The notes: generated by a model from the sequence alone, not told the origin. Shown: positions 45,554 to 54,928, counted from the stretch's first letter. The stretch is DNA of 64,000 bases from Cronobacter turicensis z3032 (GCA_000027065.2 FN543093.2:1182074-1246073); one strand, 5' to 3'. A program made the numbers and translations.

Positions 45554-45769
45554 ATGTCAGGCGAATCAATCAGCATTAAAGAAGTTTATGAGTTAGCAAG
45601 GAAAATAATTCCTGAAGGCCATCTAGCTGTAGAAATTTGGGATATAGGGTTACGTTTTGTTTGGGAATCGGAGTCAGATAGCGGATCTGCTTTCCTGCAA
45701 GAGCCTCTCAACAAGATTTCTGCATCAACCATCCTGGGTTTTCTAGGCGCTGAATTTAAAAAAGCCTAA
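45554..45769 (+). CDS. Phage protein of unknown function, 71 residues
   Basis: Strong AGGAGG site before the ATG. Acidic, soluble (VYELARKIIPEGHLAVEIWDIGLRFVWESESD). Followed by its own terminator. Not recognised. Confidence 0.65.
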   Translation: MSGESISIKEVYELARKIIPEGHLAVEIWDIGLRFVWESESDSGSAFLQEPLNKISASTILGFLGAEFKKA

Positions 45770-45796
45770 TTGGTCATAAAATGGCTCAACACACTA

Positions 45797-45817
45797 ACCG
45801 CCTCCCGGCGGTTTTTT
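45797..45817 (+). terminator. Terminator in late region
   Basis: Stem ACCGCC/GGCGGT with loop TCCC and six T, between two small genes. Confidence 0.8.
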
Positions 45818-45829
45818 ATTGGAGTTGAT

Positions 45830-46030
45830 ATGGCCGACATCTACCGCATCACTGTCAAAACTAAAACAGGCGAGACGCATGTAGGTCTGATGAGGCGATC
45901 TCAGCCAGAGATTATCAACGGCTTCATCGGCATCGCACGTGAGGATGGCTCATGGGTATACCTGGCACCTGATAACGTGCAGGAGATGGAGTATGTTCCT
46001 GAGCCTGAAGCCGAAGAACAAACATCGTAA
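45830..46030 (+). CDS. Phage protein of unknown function, 66 residues
   Basis: ATG at 45830 with GGAG 7 bases upstream. Beta-rich N-terminus (MADIYRITVKTKTGETHVGLMRR) and acidic tail (PEPEAEEQTS). Immediately upstream of the small terminase gene. Not recognised. Confidence 0.65.
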   Translation: MADIYRITVKTKTGETHVGLMRRSQPEIINGFIGIAREDGSWVYLAPDNVQEMEYVPEPEAEEQTS

Positions 46031-46039
46031 GGAATGACT

Positions 46040-46534
46040 ATGGCGACCGAATCAAAAACTGGCCGCCCTTCTGAATATCTACCAGAGGTGGCCGCTGGCA
46101 TCTGCTCACTGCTTGCCGATGGTGAGAGTCTGCGCAAGGTATGTGATCGTCCAGGCATGCCGAATAAGTCGACTGTCTTCCGCTGGCTTGCTCAGCATGA
46201 AGAGTTTCGCGACCAATACGCGAAAGCCACGGAGACGCGCGCCGACGCTATTTTCGAAGAGATGTTCGATATTGCCGACACAGTAGCTGAAGAGGCTGCC
46301 GCAGTAGGTAAGGCGCGGCTTCGAATTGATACCCGCAAGTGGGCACTGGCCCGAATGAACCCTAAGAAGTATGGCGACAAAGTCAGTCAGGAAATAGACC
46401 ACAAATCTTCCGATGGCAGCATGACCCCTCAACCAACAACCATTCAACTCGTACCGGTAGAGCCAACACATGAGCCAGACAGTACAGCTACCGATACCGG
46501 CGAAACTGGCACCACTGTTCATAGCGCCGAATAA
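46040..46534 (+). CDS. terS: Terminase small subunit
   Basis: 164 residues from the ATG at 46040 (AAGGA 7 bases upstream; the ATG at 46034 touches that site). Helix-turn-helix GESLRKVCDRPGMPNKSTVFRWLAQHEEFRDQYAKA followed by an oligomerisation helix region, as in terminase small subunits. It recognises the packaging site; the acidic C-terminus overlaps the large subunit gene by 65 bases. Confidence 0.88.
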   Translation: MATESKTGRPSEYLPEVAAGICSLLADGESLRKVCDRPGMPNKSTVFRWLAQHEEFRDQYAKATETRADAIFEEMFDIADTVAEEAAAVGKARLRIDTRKWALARMNPKKYGDKVSQEIDHKSSDGSMTPQPTTIQLVPVEPTHEPDSTATDTGETGTTVHSAE

Positions 46535-47699
46535 GCGATATCGCTGCTCACATGGCGGGCGAGGTAGCGCAAAGACACGAACATTTGCACTAATGACAGC
46601 CGTTAAGGCCTATCAGGCTGCCAATAATGGCGAGTCAGGCGTCATTCTGTGCGCCCGTGAGTTTATGAACTCGCTGGAAGAGTCGAGCATGGAAGAGGTG
46701 AAGCAGGCCATCAGAGCCGTTCCATGGCTTGCTGCTAACTTCGATATCGGTGAGAAGTACATTCGCACGCTGGATAAGCGAGTGAGTTATGTGTTCTGCG
46801 GCCTGCGCCATAACCTCGACAGCATTAAGTCGAAAGCGCGCATTCTTCTGTGCTGGGTGGACGAAGCCGAGACAGTCAGCGAGGTGGCATGGCAAAAGCT
46901 TGACCCAACCGTACGCGAGGATGACTCGGAAATATGGGTTACATGGAACCCTGAGCGCGATGGCAGCGCGACGGACAGGCGCTACAGGAAAGAGCCGGGC
47001 GACGACTGCATCACCGTCGAAATGAACTATATAGACAATCCCTGGTTCCCGCGGGTTCTGGAAGGCGTCCGCAGGAAAGACCAGAAGCGGCTAGACCCGG
47101 CGACCTACGCCTGGGTATGGGAAGGCGCTTATCTCGAAAACTCCAATAAGCAGGTGCTGGCTGGAAAATACCGAGTAGCCGAATTCTCTGATGAACTGTG
47201 GAAAGAGGCAGAGCGCTTGTTCTTCGGTGCCGACTTCGGATTTGCTAAAGACCCGAACACGCTGGTTCGCTCCTTCATCCTGCACAACCGGCTGTACATC
47301 GAGTACGAGGCTTACGGGCAGCAAACTGAACTTGACCACATGCCGGCGCTTTACGACACCGTACCGGGTGCGCGCGAATGGCCCATTAAGGCTGACTCAG
47401 CACGACCTGAGACAATAAGCTACCTCAAACGCCAGGGATTCAATATCTCCGCCGCTGATAAGTGGCAAGGCAGCGTAGAAGACGGCATAGCTCATCTGCG
47501 AGGCTTTGACGAAATCATTATCCATCCACGATGCAAAAACGTCGCTCGTGAGGCTCGTATGTGGTCGTACAAGACCGACCGCATTACCGGTGAAGTGCTG
47601 CCTAAACTCGCTGATGGTGACGAGCATACATGGGATGCGATCCGCTACAGCCTCGACGGATACATCAAGCGCAAATCTAAAGGCGCCATCTTCTTCTAA
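46470..47699 (+). CDS. terL: Terminase large subunit
   Basis: 409 residues. ATPase Walker A HGGRGSAKT (28-36), Walker B ILLCWVDEAE (125-134), motif WVTWNPE; RNase H-like nuclease aspartates in FFGADFGFAKDPN and ADSARPE. It is of the PBSX/Terminase_3 type. It cuts and pumps DNA into the prohead. Confidence 0.95.
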   Translation: MSQTVQLPIPAKLAPLFIAPNKRYRCSHGGRGSAKTRTFALMTAVKAYQAANNGESGVILCAREFMNSLEESSMEEVKQAIRAVPWLAANFDIGEKYIRTLDKRVSYVFCGLRHNLDSIKSKARILLCWVDEAETVSEVAWQKLDPTVREDDSEIWVTWNPERDGSATDRRYRKEPGDDCITVEMNYIDNPWFPRVLEGVRRKDQKRLDPATYAWVWEGAYLENSNKQVLAGKYRVAEFSDELWKEAERLFFGADFGFAKDPNTLVRSFILHNRLYIEYEAYGQQTELDHMPALYDTVPGAREWPIKADSARPETISYLKRQGFNISAADKWQGSVEDGIAHLRGFDEIIIHPRCKNVAREARMWSYKTDRITGEVLPKLADGDEHTWDAIRYSLDGYIKRKSKGAIFF

Positions 47700-47710
47700 G
47701 GAGTTCATCA

Positions 47711-49168
47711 GTGAGTGAACAACAAAGCGAGGTTTCATTCCTCGTGAACGCCCTTGCTGATGCGATAGGGCGGCAACGAATGCTGTACGCCAATGGACAG
47801 AACGGCAACACCAAACGCACAAAGCTGTGGGATGAGTTCGGATACCCGAGCGAGGTAGGTTTCGACCAGTATTATCGCGCTTATGAGCGCAACGCAGTGG
47901 CACATGCCGCGGTGCATAAGCTTCTCGAATCCTGCTGGGTGGACAACCCCACCATCATTGACGGCGAAGAGAAGGATGAATCTGGCGAGACTACTGAATG
48001 GGAGCGAACCGTTGAGAAGCTTCTCAAGCGCCATTGGGCGAAGCTGAAAGACGCCGACCGCCGTAACCTCGTTGGGCGCTATTCTGCTCTGTTGATTCAG
48101 GTTAAGGATGGCCGAGAATGGAAAGAGCCAATCAATGATGCCTACATCCGGTCACTCGGCACTGAACGCCTGAAAGCAGTGGTTAAGCTTATCCCTGCAT
48201 GGGAAGCGCAGATTAAACCAGGCAATTTCGACACAGATACAATGTCGGAAACCTACGGCCAGCCTGTGATGTACAACTTCAACGAGCAGCCAGTCGGCGA
48301 TGACGGAACATATGGGCCCGTGCGCAGTGTTCAGGTTCACCCGAGCCGCGTCATCATTCTCTGTGAAGGCGCAGAAGACGAGAATATGCTCTCCGGCATC
48401 CCGCTGTTGCGAGCCGGGTACAACAAGCTCCTCGATATTGAGAAAACGTCCGGTGGTAGCGCCGAGGGCTTTCTGAAGAACGCCAGTCGCCAGCTTGGGA
48501 TTGCGTTTGACAAAGATACTGACATGCAAAACCTTCAAGCGCAGGCAGAGAAGGCAGGTTTCAAAGACCTCGGCGAAGCGTTGAATGACAAGATTTCCAG
48601 GATGAACCGCGGTACAGATTCGGCACTGGTCATGCAGGCTGGCGCGCCGTCGGTGCTGTCAGTCACAGCCGCTGACCCGACTCCTACATGGACAGTAGCA
48701 GCTAACGAGTTTGCCGCGACGATTCAGTGTCCGTTCACCATTCTCTTTGGTCAGCAGACCGGGCGTCTTGCCTCGGATGAGGACAAAACTGATTGGGCTA
48801 AGCGTTGCAATGGACGGCGCTGGGGATTTATGACCGACTTCATCACCCGTGTCATTGAGCGCTTCTGGCAGATTGGTGTCATCGACCCGCCGAAATCTGG
48901 CGAGGTAACGCTCGCATGGTCTGACCTACTCGCGCCGAGTGAGAAAGAGAAGATCGCAAATATGCAGGCGATGGCAGCCGTTGCCAAAGACACTCAGCAG
49001 GCATACGGCACTCCGGCGATAACGGAGAATGAAATCCGCGCTGTCGGTGAGCTGGAGCCAATCAGTGAACCGGAGGAGCCTGCCGGCACCGCGACTACAG
49101 ACCCGCTGACAGGTGACCCAATTGAACAACCGACAACGACCGGGCAGCCCGATAATCCCGCGCAATAA
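47711..49168 (+). CDS. Portal protein (DUF1073 type)
   Basis: 485 residues from a GTG preceded by AAGGAG. FDQYYRAYERNAVAHAAVHKLLESCW and the C-terminal PFTILFGQQTGRLASDEDKTDWAKRCNGRR helix region are typical of DUF1073 portal proteins. It forms the dodecameric DNA gate at one capsid vertex. Directly after terL as expected. Confidence 0.9.
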   Translation: MSEQQSEVSFLVNALADAIGRQRMLYANGQNGNTKRTKLWDEFGYPSEVGFDQYYRAYERNAVAHAAVHKLLESCWVDNPTIIDGEEKDESGETTEWERTVEKLLKRHWAKLKDADRRNLVGRYSALLIQVKDGREWKEPINDAYIRSLGTERLKAVVKLIPAWEAQIKPGNFDTDTMSETYGQPVMYNFNEQPVGDDGTYGPVRSVQVHPSRVIILCEGAEDENMLSGIPLLRAGYNKLLDIEKTSGGSAEGFLKNASRQLGIAFDKDTDMQNLQAQAEKAGFKDLGEALNDKISRMNRGTDSALVMQAGAPSVLSVTAADPTPTWTVAANEFAATIQCPFTILFGQQTGRLASDEDKTDWAKRCNGRRWGFMTDFITRVIERFWQIGVIDPPKSGEVTLAWSDLLAPSEKEKIANMQAMAAVAKDTQQAYGTPAITENEIRAVGELEPISEPEEPAGTATTDPLTGDPIEQPTTTGQPDNPAQ

Positions 49169-50102
49169 AGCCGACCCCACGCAGTCATACCGACCGGTTA
49201 ACCGGATGTTCCGGGATATCGAGAATCGCTATTACCAGATAAAGATGGCACTGAAGCAGTTGCTCGATGGGTATCTGGTCGGCAGGGAGCGCAATGGCAA
49301 TTCACTGTACGGCTATATCCTGTCGAGAGATGGCAGCAGGCCTGACACGCTCTACCAGGTGAATGCGGGAACCTTCATCTATGACATGTCTCCACAGCAA
49401 CTGTCTGACCTGCTAGTGCGCATAGAAACGATTCTGGACGACTATCTCCTGGAAGGTGGGAATAACAACCTTTGGGCGCTTCAGTACGTTTCTGATGAGT
49501 ATCAGCGCGGCACATTGCAGGCGTTCACGAATCTTTCGGCGCAGTCAGCAATCTATGAGCAGTCAACGACGCTTCAGCAGTTACTAAGCAGTCCGGCGTA
49601 TCAAAATCAGGTGGCAGCCGCTTATATCTCCACCTACAGCGAATGGCGGGGAATCACTGATGCTGCCCGTGCTGACCTGTCGAACATCGTAGCTGATGCG
49701 ATAGGCCGTGGCGTTAACCCGCGCGAGACGGCCAGCCTGATTAGTAAGCGCCTGGATGTTTCGATGAGCCGAGCCAAAACGATAGCGCAGACAGAGCAGG
49801 TCGGCGCGCTACGGCAGGCTCAGTGGTCAGAAGCAGAATGGTCGAAAGAAAGGCTAGGGCTTAATACTGCACTGTTATGGATATCAGCCCTGAAATCAAC
49901 GACGCGCCCCTGGCATGCTGCGCGACACGGGAAGACGTTCACCACGGAAGAAGTGGAGGCCTTCTACGCTCAGAATGGTAACCGTTACAACTGCTATTGC
50001 AGTCAGATTCCGGTGCTACTGAATGATGAAGGGCACATCTTTAATGAAGGTCTGGCGGATAAGTTGGCAAGTGAAAGAAAGAAATGGCAACCTGCAAGCT
50101 AG
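49113..50102 (+). CDS. Head morphogenesis protein (Mu gpF-like)
   Basis: 329 residues from GTG 49113, overlapping the portal by 56 bases; ATG 49206 is an alternative start. The C-terminal half (MSRAKTIAQTEQVGALRQAQW...TRPWHAARHGKTFTTEEVEAFY...NCYCSQIPV) is the phage Mu protein F-like domain found after portal genes. Minor head protein possibly helping procapsid assembly. Confidence 0.85.
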   Translation: MTQLNNRQRPGSPIIPRNKADPTQSYRPVNRMFRDIENRYYQIKMALKQLLDGYLVGRERNGNSLYGYILSRDGSRPDTLYQVNAGTFIYDMSPQQLSDLLVRIETILDDYLLEGGNNNLWALQYVSDEYQRGTLQAFTNLSAQSAIYEQSTTLQQLLSSPAYQNQVAAAYISTYSEWRGITDAARADLSNIVADAIGRGVNPRETASLISKRLDVSMSRAKTIAQTEQVGALRQAQWSEAEWSKERLGLNTALLWISALKSTTRPWHAARHGKTFTTEEVEAFYAQNGNRYNCYCSQIPVLLNDEGHIFNEGLADKLASERKKWQPAS

Positions 50103-50136
50103 GTGGTAGCTATTTTTCACTGTAATGGAGATGAAA

Positions 50137-50355
50137 ATGGAAGAGCTGGATCTAGAGATTCGTAAGATTTTAACCCGGGCAGAATACGAAGGAAATATAG
50201 GGTCTTCGTCGACAGGTAATCTAATTCTGGAAGCAATTAAGCGGCATTACCATGATCCAGCCGTGGCTGCTACTGCCAAGGATCGGATTGAAGCCCTGAA
50301 AAAGCAGCCAGGCGTCTCCTTCCCGGCTAATTACGAAGAATTACTTGCTAACTAA
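50137..50355 (+). CDS. Small phage protein, 72 residues
   Basis: ATG at 50137 with GGAG 6 bases upstream (two earlier in-frame ATGs overlap it). Helical, acidic N-terminus. It has its own terminator downstream inside the late operon, so it may be an acquired extra gene. Not recognised. Confidence 0.6.
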   Translation: MEELDLEIRKILTRAEYEGNIGSSSTGNLILEAIKRHYHDPAVAATAKDRIEALKKQPGVSFPANYEELLAN

Positions 50356-50370
50356 ATGAACACAGAATCT

Positions 50371-50394
50371 AAGGTCGCCTCGGCGGCCTTTTTT
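50371..50394 (+). terminator. Terminator in head gene region
   Basis: Stem AAGGTCGCC/GGCGGCCTT with a 2-base closing loop and six T. The same arms recur at 54929-54950. Confidence 0.7.
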
Positions 50395-50425
50395 ATTGCC
50401 TGAAATCCACCAATGAGGACGTAAC

Positions 50426-51619
50426 GTGAAGCTATCCAGCATCCACGTGAAATCCCTCGCCATCAACTCTTCAAACATCTCAACTGAAACCATCGACGGT
50501 GACGAGCATATCGTCATTCGTGGCGTCGTGCCTGTCGTGGATGACGTTGTCATGAATGGCGGGTTGTATCCGGCTGAGGAGATTAACAAGAGCTTTAAAA
50601 CGCTCGAAGGCAACCCGATGCCTTTCGGGCATCCGAAGATTGGCAACGAGCACGTCAGCGCCACTAACCCGCGAGCGGTTAACCAGTTTCACGTCGGCGC
50701 ATGGGCTGAGAACGTCCGCAAAGACGGCGACCGCGTAGTTATGGACATGAAGGTCAACAAGCGTATCGCGCAGTCGAGCGAGAAGGGTAAACGCCTTATC
50801 GAACGGCTTGATGAGCTTCAGGCCAACTCAAACGCCGATCCGATTCACGTATCTACCGGGCTCCTGCTGCGCCGCGAGCAGAACAGCGGCAAGTCGAAGG
50901 GTAAGAGCTACTCATGGGTCGCCCGCAATATGCAGTTCGACCACGTGGCAATCCTTCTCGATGAGCCTGGGGCCGCAACCCCTGAGGAAGGCGTCGGCAT
51001 TTTCGTTAACCGCGACAACTCGCAACATGAAGTAGACGTCACAACCGTAAACCTCGAAGAGGCCGAGAAAGAAAGCCTTGAAGAGACCATCACCACGAAA
51101 GTCATTAACAGTTTGAAGGCGCTTTTCAGTGCCAATTCTCACGTCAAAGAGGAAGCAGACCCGATGAAAGATCTCATCACGAACGCGCTGAAAGCGGCAG
51201 GCAAAGAGGTCGAAGGTAAGACCGATGCCGAGCTGATGGATGCATACAACCAGATGATGGCTGAAAAGACCGCCTCCAAAGCAGAAACGCCGGAAGAAAA
51301 GGCCGCTCGCGAGAAGAAAGAGGCCGAAGAAAAGGCAGCCAAAGATAAAGCCACCAACAGCGAAGAAGCACCGGCATGGTTTAAGCCGTTTGCCGACAAG
51401 CTGAGCTCTATCGAATCCGGCCTGACCGCTAACGCCGATCAGGAAAAAGCCACCAAGCGCGAAGCAGTCAAAGCCAAGTTCAAGCTCGACGACATGGCAG
51501 TTAACGCGCTCGACGGCGCAGCTCTGGATGGCCTGTACGCGCAGTGCGCTACCACACGCAGCCTGTCCGGCGCATTCAACCATTCCACCGATAAACCCTT
51601 CTCTGAGATGCCGGAGTAA
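50426..51619 (+). CDS. DUF2213-type head protein (protease/scaffold candidate)
   Basis: 397 residues from a GTG. The N-terminal domain (about 20-200) has NGGLYPAEEINKSFKTLEGNPMPFGHPKI and HVSTGLLLR, a DUF2213 pattern. The C-terminal half is a long charged coiled coil (ETPEEKAAREKKEAEEKAAKD) ending before the decoration gene, resembling a protease fused to a scaffold. Position between portal and capsid supports a prohead role; catalysis is unproven. Confidence 0.75.
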   Translation: MKLSSIHVKSLAINSSNISTETIDGDEHIVIRGVVPVVDDVVMNGGLYPAEEINKSFKTLEGNPMPFGHPKIGNEHVSATNPRAVNQFHVGAWAENVRKDGDRVVMDMKVNKRIAQSSEKGKRLIERLDELQANSNADPIHVSTGLLLRREQNSGKSKGKSYSWVARNMQFDHVAILLDEPGAATPEEGVGIFVNRDNSQHEVDVTTVNLEEAEKESLEETITTKVINSLKALFSANSHVKEEADPMKDLITNALKAAGKEVEGKTDAELMDAYNQMMAEKTASKAETPEEKAAREKKEAEEKAAKDKATNSEEAPAWFKPFADKLSSIESGLTANADQEKATKREAVKAKFKLDDMAVNALDGAALDGLYAQCATTRSLSGAFNHSTDKPFSEMPE

Positions 51620-51624
51620 TAAAA

Positions 51625-52053
51625 ATGGCTAAAGACGGTAAACACGTAATTCACGCGGGCGGCGTATTCCCGAACCCGCTTCTGAACCGCGAAGGCGGGG
51701 CAGCGGCAGCTACTCAGCCGGGCACCATCGGCGTATTCACTAACGGCAAATTCACTGCATCCACTAACGGCGGTGAAAGCGCTGTGCTGTATGTGGCGAA
51801 CTATGACTATCTGCGCTGCATGGGCGTCGATGATGTCATTCCCGCTAACGAGCTGGTCGTCGGCATCCAGTTACTGCCTGGCATGTTCCTGAACGTCCGC
51901 GCTGCTGCCGGAACTTATAACAAAGGCCAGGCACTGGCTATCTCTAACGGTCGCGTCACCTCCGGCGGCACTGCATCCGCAGTCCTGTTCGTGGAAGAAG
52001 ACACACCGACAACCGTTGCTGCAGGCGACCTGCTGCGCGTAGTGGTCAAGTAA
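51625..52053 (+). CDS. Capsid decoration-type protein
   Basis: 142 residues, beta-rich and Gly/Ala-rich (GTIGVFTNGKFTASTNGGESAVLYVANYDYLRCMG...LPGMFLNVRAAAGTYNKGQAL). Immediately precedes the major capsid gene, the position and composition of head decoration/stabilisation proteins. Confidence 0.7.
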   Translation: MAKDGKHVIHAGGVFPNPLLNREGGAAAATQPGTIGVFTNGKFTASTNGGESAVLYVANYDYLRCMGVDDVIPANELVVGIQLLPGMFLNVRAAAGTYNKGQALAISNGRVTSGGTASAVLFVEEDTPTTVAAGDLLRVVVK

Positions 52054-52065
52054 GGAGACCGATTA

Positions 52066-53151
52066 ATGTTTGTATATTCCACATCACTTGGCGAAAAGAC
52101 TCGCAACCTGGAAGTAAACCAGGCCCAATTCCGCGCGCTGCAGGCTGAACGTAATGCTACTGCACAGGCAGCCGCCGATTTTCTGGGGCGAGCTCAGGGT
52201 ATCCGTGAAGACAGCGGTCGTCTTGATGCTGTTAACGCAGTAGACGATATCCGCCGCCTGTATCGCGCTTTCGATACTACTGTGCTGCAGCAGTTCGAGC
52301 CGAACACGCAATTTACTCTGCTGAACGACCTGATGCCGCTGTCCCGCTCTGTACGTATCGAGCAATCACGTTACGACTACGCTCGCACCGGTGGCCGTGG
52401 CTGGGCTCACACCTCCATGTCGGGTCAGATTGGTGCCGCTCTCGATGCGCGTACCTACACATTCGACGGCACGATGGTTCCGATCCACGATTCCGGCTTT
52501 AAATTCACCTGGCGCGATCCCATCTTCAACAGCCCGTCAGCGCTTCAGTCTCAGGCTGATGCACAGCGCGGTTCTGTAGAGGATGTTCAGCGTAAGTACG
52601 TTGATTACATGTGGGATGGCTTCCGCGATGCTGCAGGCAACTATGTGCAGTTCGACGGCCTGACCTGGAAGGGTTTCCGCGCCGATGAGCGTGTCGCTCA
52701 GGTGACACTGAACGTAAACATGGCGACCAGCACCGATCGGAAAGCCATGCGCGCCGAAGCAATCCGTCTGCGCGATGTGCTGAAGCTTGGCAACTACCAG
52801 TACGGCCAGCAGACCTGGTACGCTTCCTCTGAAATCGTCTCCAACTGGGAGCAGTATTACAGCGACAACTTCCAGTCCCGCACCGTGCTGCAGGAGCTCC
52901 TGACCCTGACAGGTATCGCGGCCATTAAAGAAGACGCGAAGCTGCAGGGTAACGAAATCCTGATTGTTCCGCTGCAGGCAGGCGTAGTTGCTCCGATTGT
53001 AGGCCAGGCCATCGGCACCGTTGCCGACCCGCGCCCGTTCTACAACAGCGACTACATCTGGCGCACCTGGGGCGCAATGGGCCTGATGGTCAAAACCGAC
53101 ATCAACGGTCACTACTCCGTGGTTCACGCCACCGGCGAAGCGACCAGCTAA
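52066..53151 (+). CDS. Major capsid protein
   Basis: 361 residues. N-terminal helical segment, then FEPNTQFTLLNDLMPLSRSVRIEQSRYDYARTGGRGWAHTSMSGQ and a C-terminal DPRPFYNSDYIWRTWGAMGLMVKTDINGHY, typical of an HK97-fold coat protein group in lambda-like siphophages. It follows the decoration-type gene. Confidence 0.85.
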   Translation: MFVYSTSLGEKTRNLEVNQAQFRALQAERNATAQAAADFLGRAQGIREDSGRLDAVNAVDDIRRLYRAFDTTVLQQFEPNTQFTLLNDLMPLSRSVRIEQSRYDYARTGGRGWAHTSMSGQIGAALDARTYTFDGTMVPIHDSGFKFTWRDPIFNSPSALQSQADAQRGSVEDVQRKYVDYMWDGFRDAAGNYVQFDGLTWKGFRADERVAQVTLNVNMATSTDRKAMRAEAIRLRDVLKLGNYQYGQQTWYASSEIVSNWEQYYSDNFQSRTVLQELLTLTGIAAIKEDAKLQGNEILIVPLQAGVVAPIVGQAIGTVADPRPFYNSDYIWRTWGAMGLMVKTDINGHYSVVHATGEATS

Positions 53152-53160
53152 GGAAGCGAT

Positions 53161-53358
53161 ATGGCACTGGTAAAAGTAATTTCATCAAACCTTTTTGCCG
53201 GTGCCAATTTCCAGAAGTTGGAGATTGGCTCTGAGGTAGAGGTTGCCGATTCAATCGCCGAGCGATGGGTTAATGCCGGTCTGGCTGAGTACCTGGAAGA
53301 GCGCCAGCTGGAAGTCGCCACACCCAGGCGCGGACGGAAAACCAAAGATAAGGAGTGA
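53161..53358 (+). CDS. Small head protein, 65 residues
   Basis: AAGGA before the ATG. EIGSEVEVADSIAERWVNAGLAEYLEE then a basic tail; similar small proteins follow capsid genes in many siphophages. Role unknown. Confidence 0.65.
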   Translation: MALVKVISSNLFAGANFQKLEIGSEVEVADSIAERWVNAGLAEYLEERQLEVATPRRGRKTKDKE

Positions 53359-53360
53359 CC

Positions 53361-53741
53361 ATGGCTATTACGCCAATCACAGCAGCGCAGGTTAAACAGC
53401 AGCTGTCATCCCTCGGTTACTCCATCCCTGATTTCATCATCGACGCATACCTCTGCAAGCTCAGCAGCATTGAGCAGTGCCTGGAGGCGTCTGGCTACGA
53501 CGAATGTGACGTCGTGCTGATTCAGGTCTATGCCGTCTCTCTCATGGCCTTAACGGCATATAGTCAGCGCATTAAATCGCAGTCAGCGCCTTCAGGGGCA
53601 TCGCGGTCGTTCGACTATACCGGCGATGTGCTTTCGATGCGTGACGCTCTCCTGTCGCTGGATAAAAGCGGATGCACGGCATCGCTGCCGATTGATGTGG
53701 GTAGTCGTGTTGGCTTCTTTGATGTCGTTGGAGGTTGCTGA
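53361..53741 (+). CDS. Head-tail connector protein
   Basis: 126 residues from the ATG at 53361 (GGAG 6 bases upstream). Helical, with VKQQLSSLGYSIPDFIIDAYLCKLSSIEQCLEASGYDECD. Position after the capsid genes and size fit an HK97 gp6-type connector. Confidence 0.65.
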   Translation: MAITPITAAQVKQQLSSLGYSIPDFIIDAYLCKLSSIEQCLEASGYDECDVVLIQVYAVSLMALTAYSQRIKSQSAPSGASRSFDYTGDVLSMRDALLSLDKSGCTASLPIDVGSRVGFFDVVGGC

Positions 53742-53812
53742 TGTGTGAGAAAGAGCAGAAGCCCAAAAATCCCGACGAGGAGCCGTGGGAGCATGAGGAT
53801 TACCACCTATGA
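53741..53812 (+). CDS. Very small phage protein, 23 residues
   Basis: ATG overlaps the previous stop (TGATG) and the TGA overlaps the next start (ATGA). Acidic, Pro/Glu-rich MCEKEQKPKNPDEEPWEHED. Coupling on both sides suggests translation. Function unknown. Confidence 0.5.
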   Translation: MCEKEQKPKNPDEEPWEHEDYHL

Positions 53813-54159
53813 GCTCAGTAGCTAACTGGTCATACACCGCGACAGCGACAATCTGGCGCAAGCTTGATGGTCAGGACGACTACGGCGACCCTCTGGGATA
53901 TGCAGCGCCTGAGCAAATTTTCTGCGGCTATGAAGGCGGCCTGAGCAAGCGCATCGGCGGCATTGGTTCAGAAATCGTTGCGAAAAACACAATCTGGACT
54001 GAGTACGCACTGGCTAAGAATGGCGACTATGTGTTGATTGGCATTTCCGACCTGGCTGACCCGAAAGAAGCCGGAGCTGATGAGGTTCAGCAGGTGCTTC
54101 GCTATGAAGACACCTTCGAGCGCATCGCCGACGACTACGCCATCATAACAGGAGTCTGA
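53809..54159 (+). CDS. Head-closure type protein
   Basis: 116 residues, beta-rich: ATIWRKLDGQDDYGDPLGYAAPEQIFCGYEGG. Order (connector, this, gp10-like, terminator) is that of a stopper/head-closure protein. Confidence 0.65.
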   Translation: MSSVANWSYTATATIWRKLDGQDDYGDPLGYAAPEQIFCGYEGGLSKRIGGIGSEIVAKNTIWTEYALAKNGDYVLIGISDLADPKEAGADEVQQVLRYEDTFERIADDYAIITGV

Positions 54160-54160
54160 T

Positions 54161-54529
54161 ATGGCTGGTAAAGTTCGCGGCATTGCCCAGGCGAAAGCCA
54201 ATCTGGACGCGCTGATTAATGACGTGCAGGGGCGCAAGGTCGTCAGGGCCGTGCAGTCAGCACTGTTAATCGGTGGCGCGCAGGCAGCGTTATACACCCC
54301 AATCGACACATCAACGCTTCTGAACAGCCAGTTCCGGGAGATTGACGCTAACGGCACAAAGGTAACCGGCAGGGTCGGCTACTCGGCCAACTATGCGGTT
54401 TATGTTCACGATCCAAATGTTCCGCAAACCTTCCGCCGAGCTACCGCCCGTAAAGAGTTCCTTACCAAAGGCTTTGAGGACACCCGAGAGCAAATCGACC
54501 GGGTTATGAAGCAGGAGTTGGCGCTATGA
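54161..54529 (+). CDS. HK97 gp10-like tail completion protein
   Basis: 122 residues. NLDALINDVQGRKVVRAVQSALLIGGAQAALYTPIDTSTLLNSQF...VGYSANYAVYVHD is the gp10-like pattern. It joins tail to head. 4-base overlap with the next gene. Confidence 0.82.
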   Translation: MAGKVRGIAQAKANLDALINDVQGRKVVRAVQSALLIGGAQAALYTPIDTSTLLNSQFREIDANGTKVTGRVGYSANYAVYVHDPNVPQTFRRATARKEFLTKGFEDTREQIDRVMKQELAL

Positions 54530-54909
54530 ACCCTCCCATGCATACACGCGTGCGTGATTATTTTGTAGATGCCGGGCTGGCCGCTGGTTTTACAACCCAA
54601 CTCCTTATATGGAATGACACCGGAAACATGTCAGAGCGTTTTATGGTATTCCGCCCTAACGGCGGCTCTTCCATACGCAATGAACTAGGGGCTGAATATT
54701 ACGTGTTAGTCGATGTTATCGGTGCGAAGGGTGGGAATGGCTCAGTAGATGCAGCAGTGCAATCCATTATCGATGTAATTCAGCGAAACCCTATGCCAAA
54801 TGACTGTATAGGACACATAGAAAATGTTGGCGGTATTCCCGCCCCAGTTCTCACCACAGAAGGGCGACTGGTTTACAGGCTGCTATTCGCCGTTTTGTAC
54901 GGAGAATAA
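54526..54909 (+). CDS. Tail terminator-type protein
   Basis: 127 residues, MHTRVRDYFVDAGLAAGFTTQLLIWNDTG...YYVLVDVIGAKGG; size and position fit the protein that caps the tail tube. Assignment rests mainly on order. Confidence 0.6.
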   Translation: MNPPMHTRVRDYFVDAGLAAGFTTQLLIWNDTGNMSERFMVFRPNGGSSIRNELGAEYYVLVDVIGAKGGNGSVDAAVQSIIDVIQRNPMPNDCIGHIENVGGIPAPVLTTEGRLVYRLLFAVLYGE

Positions 54910-54928
54910 ACTCTTCAAATCAATCAAG

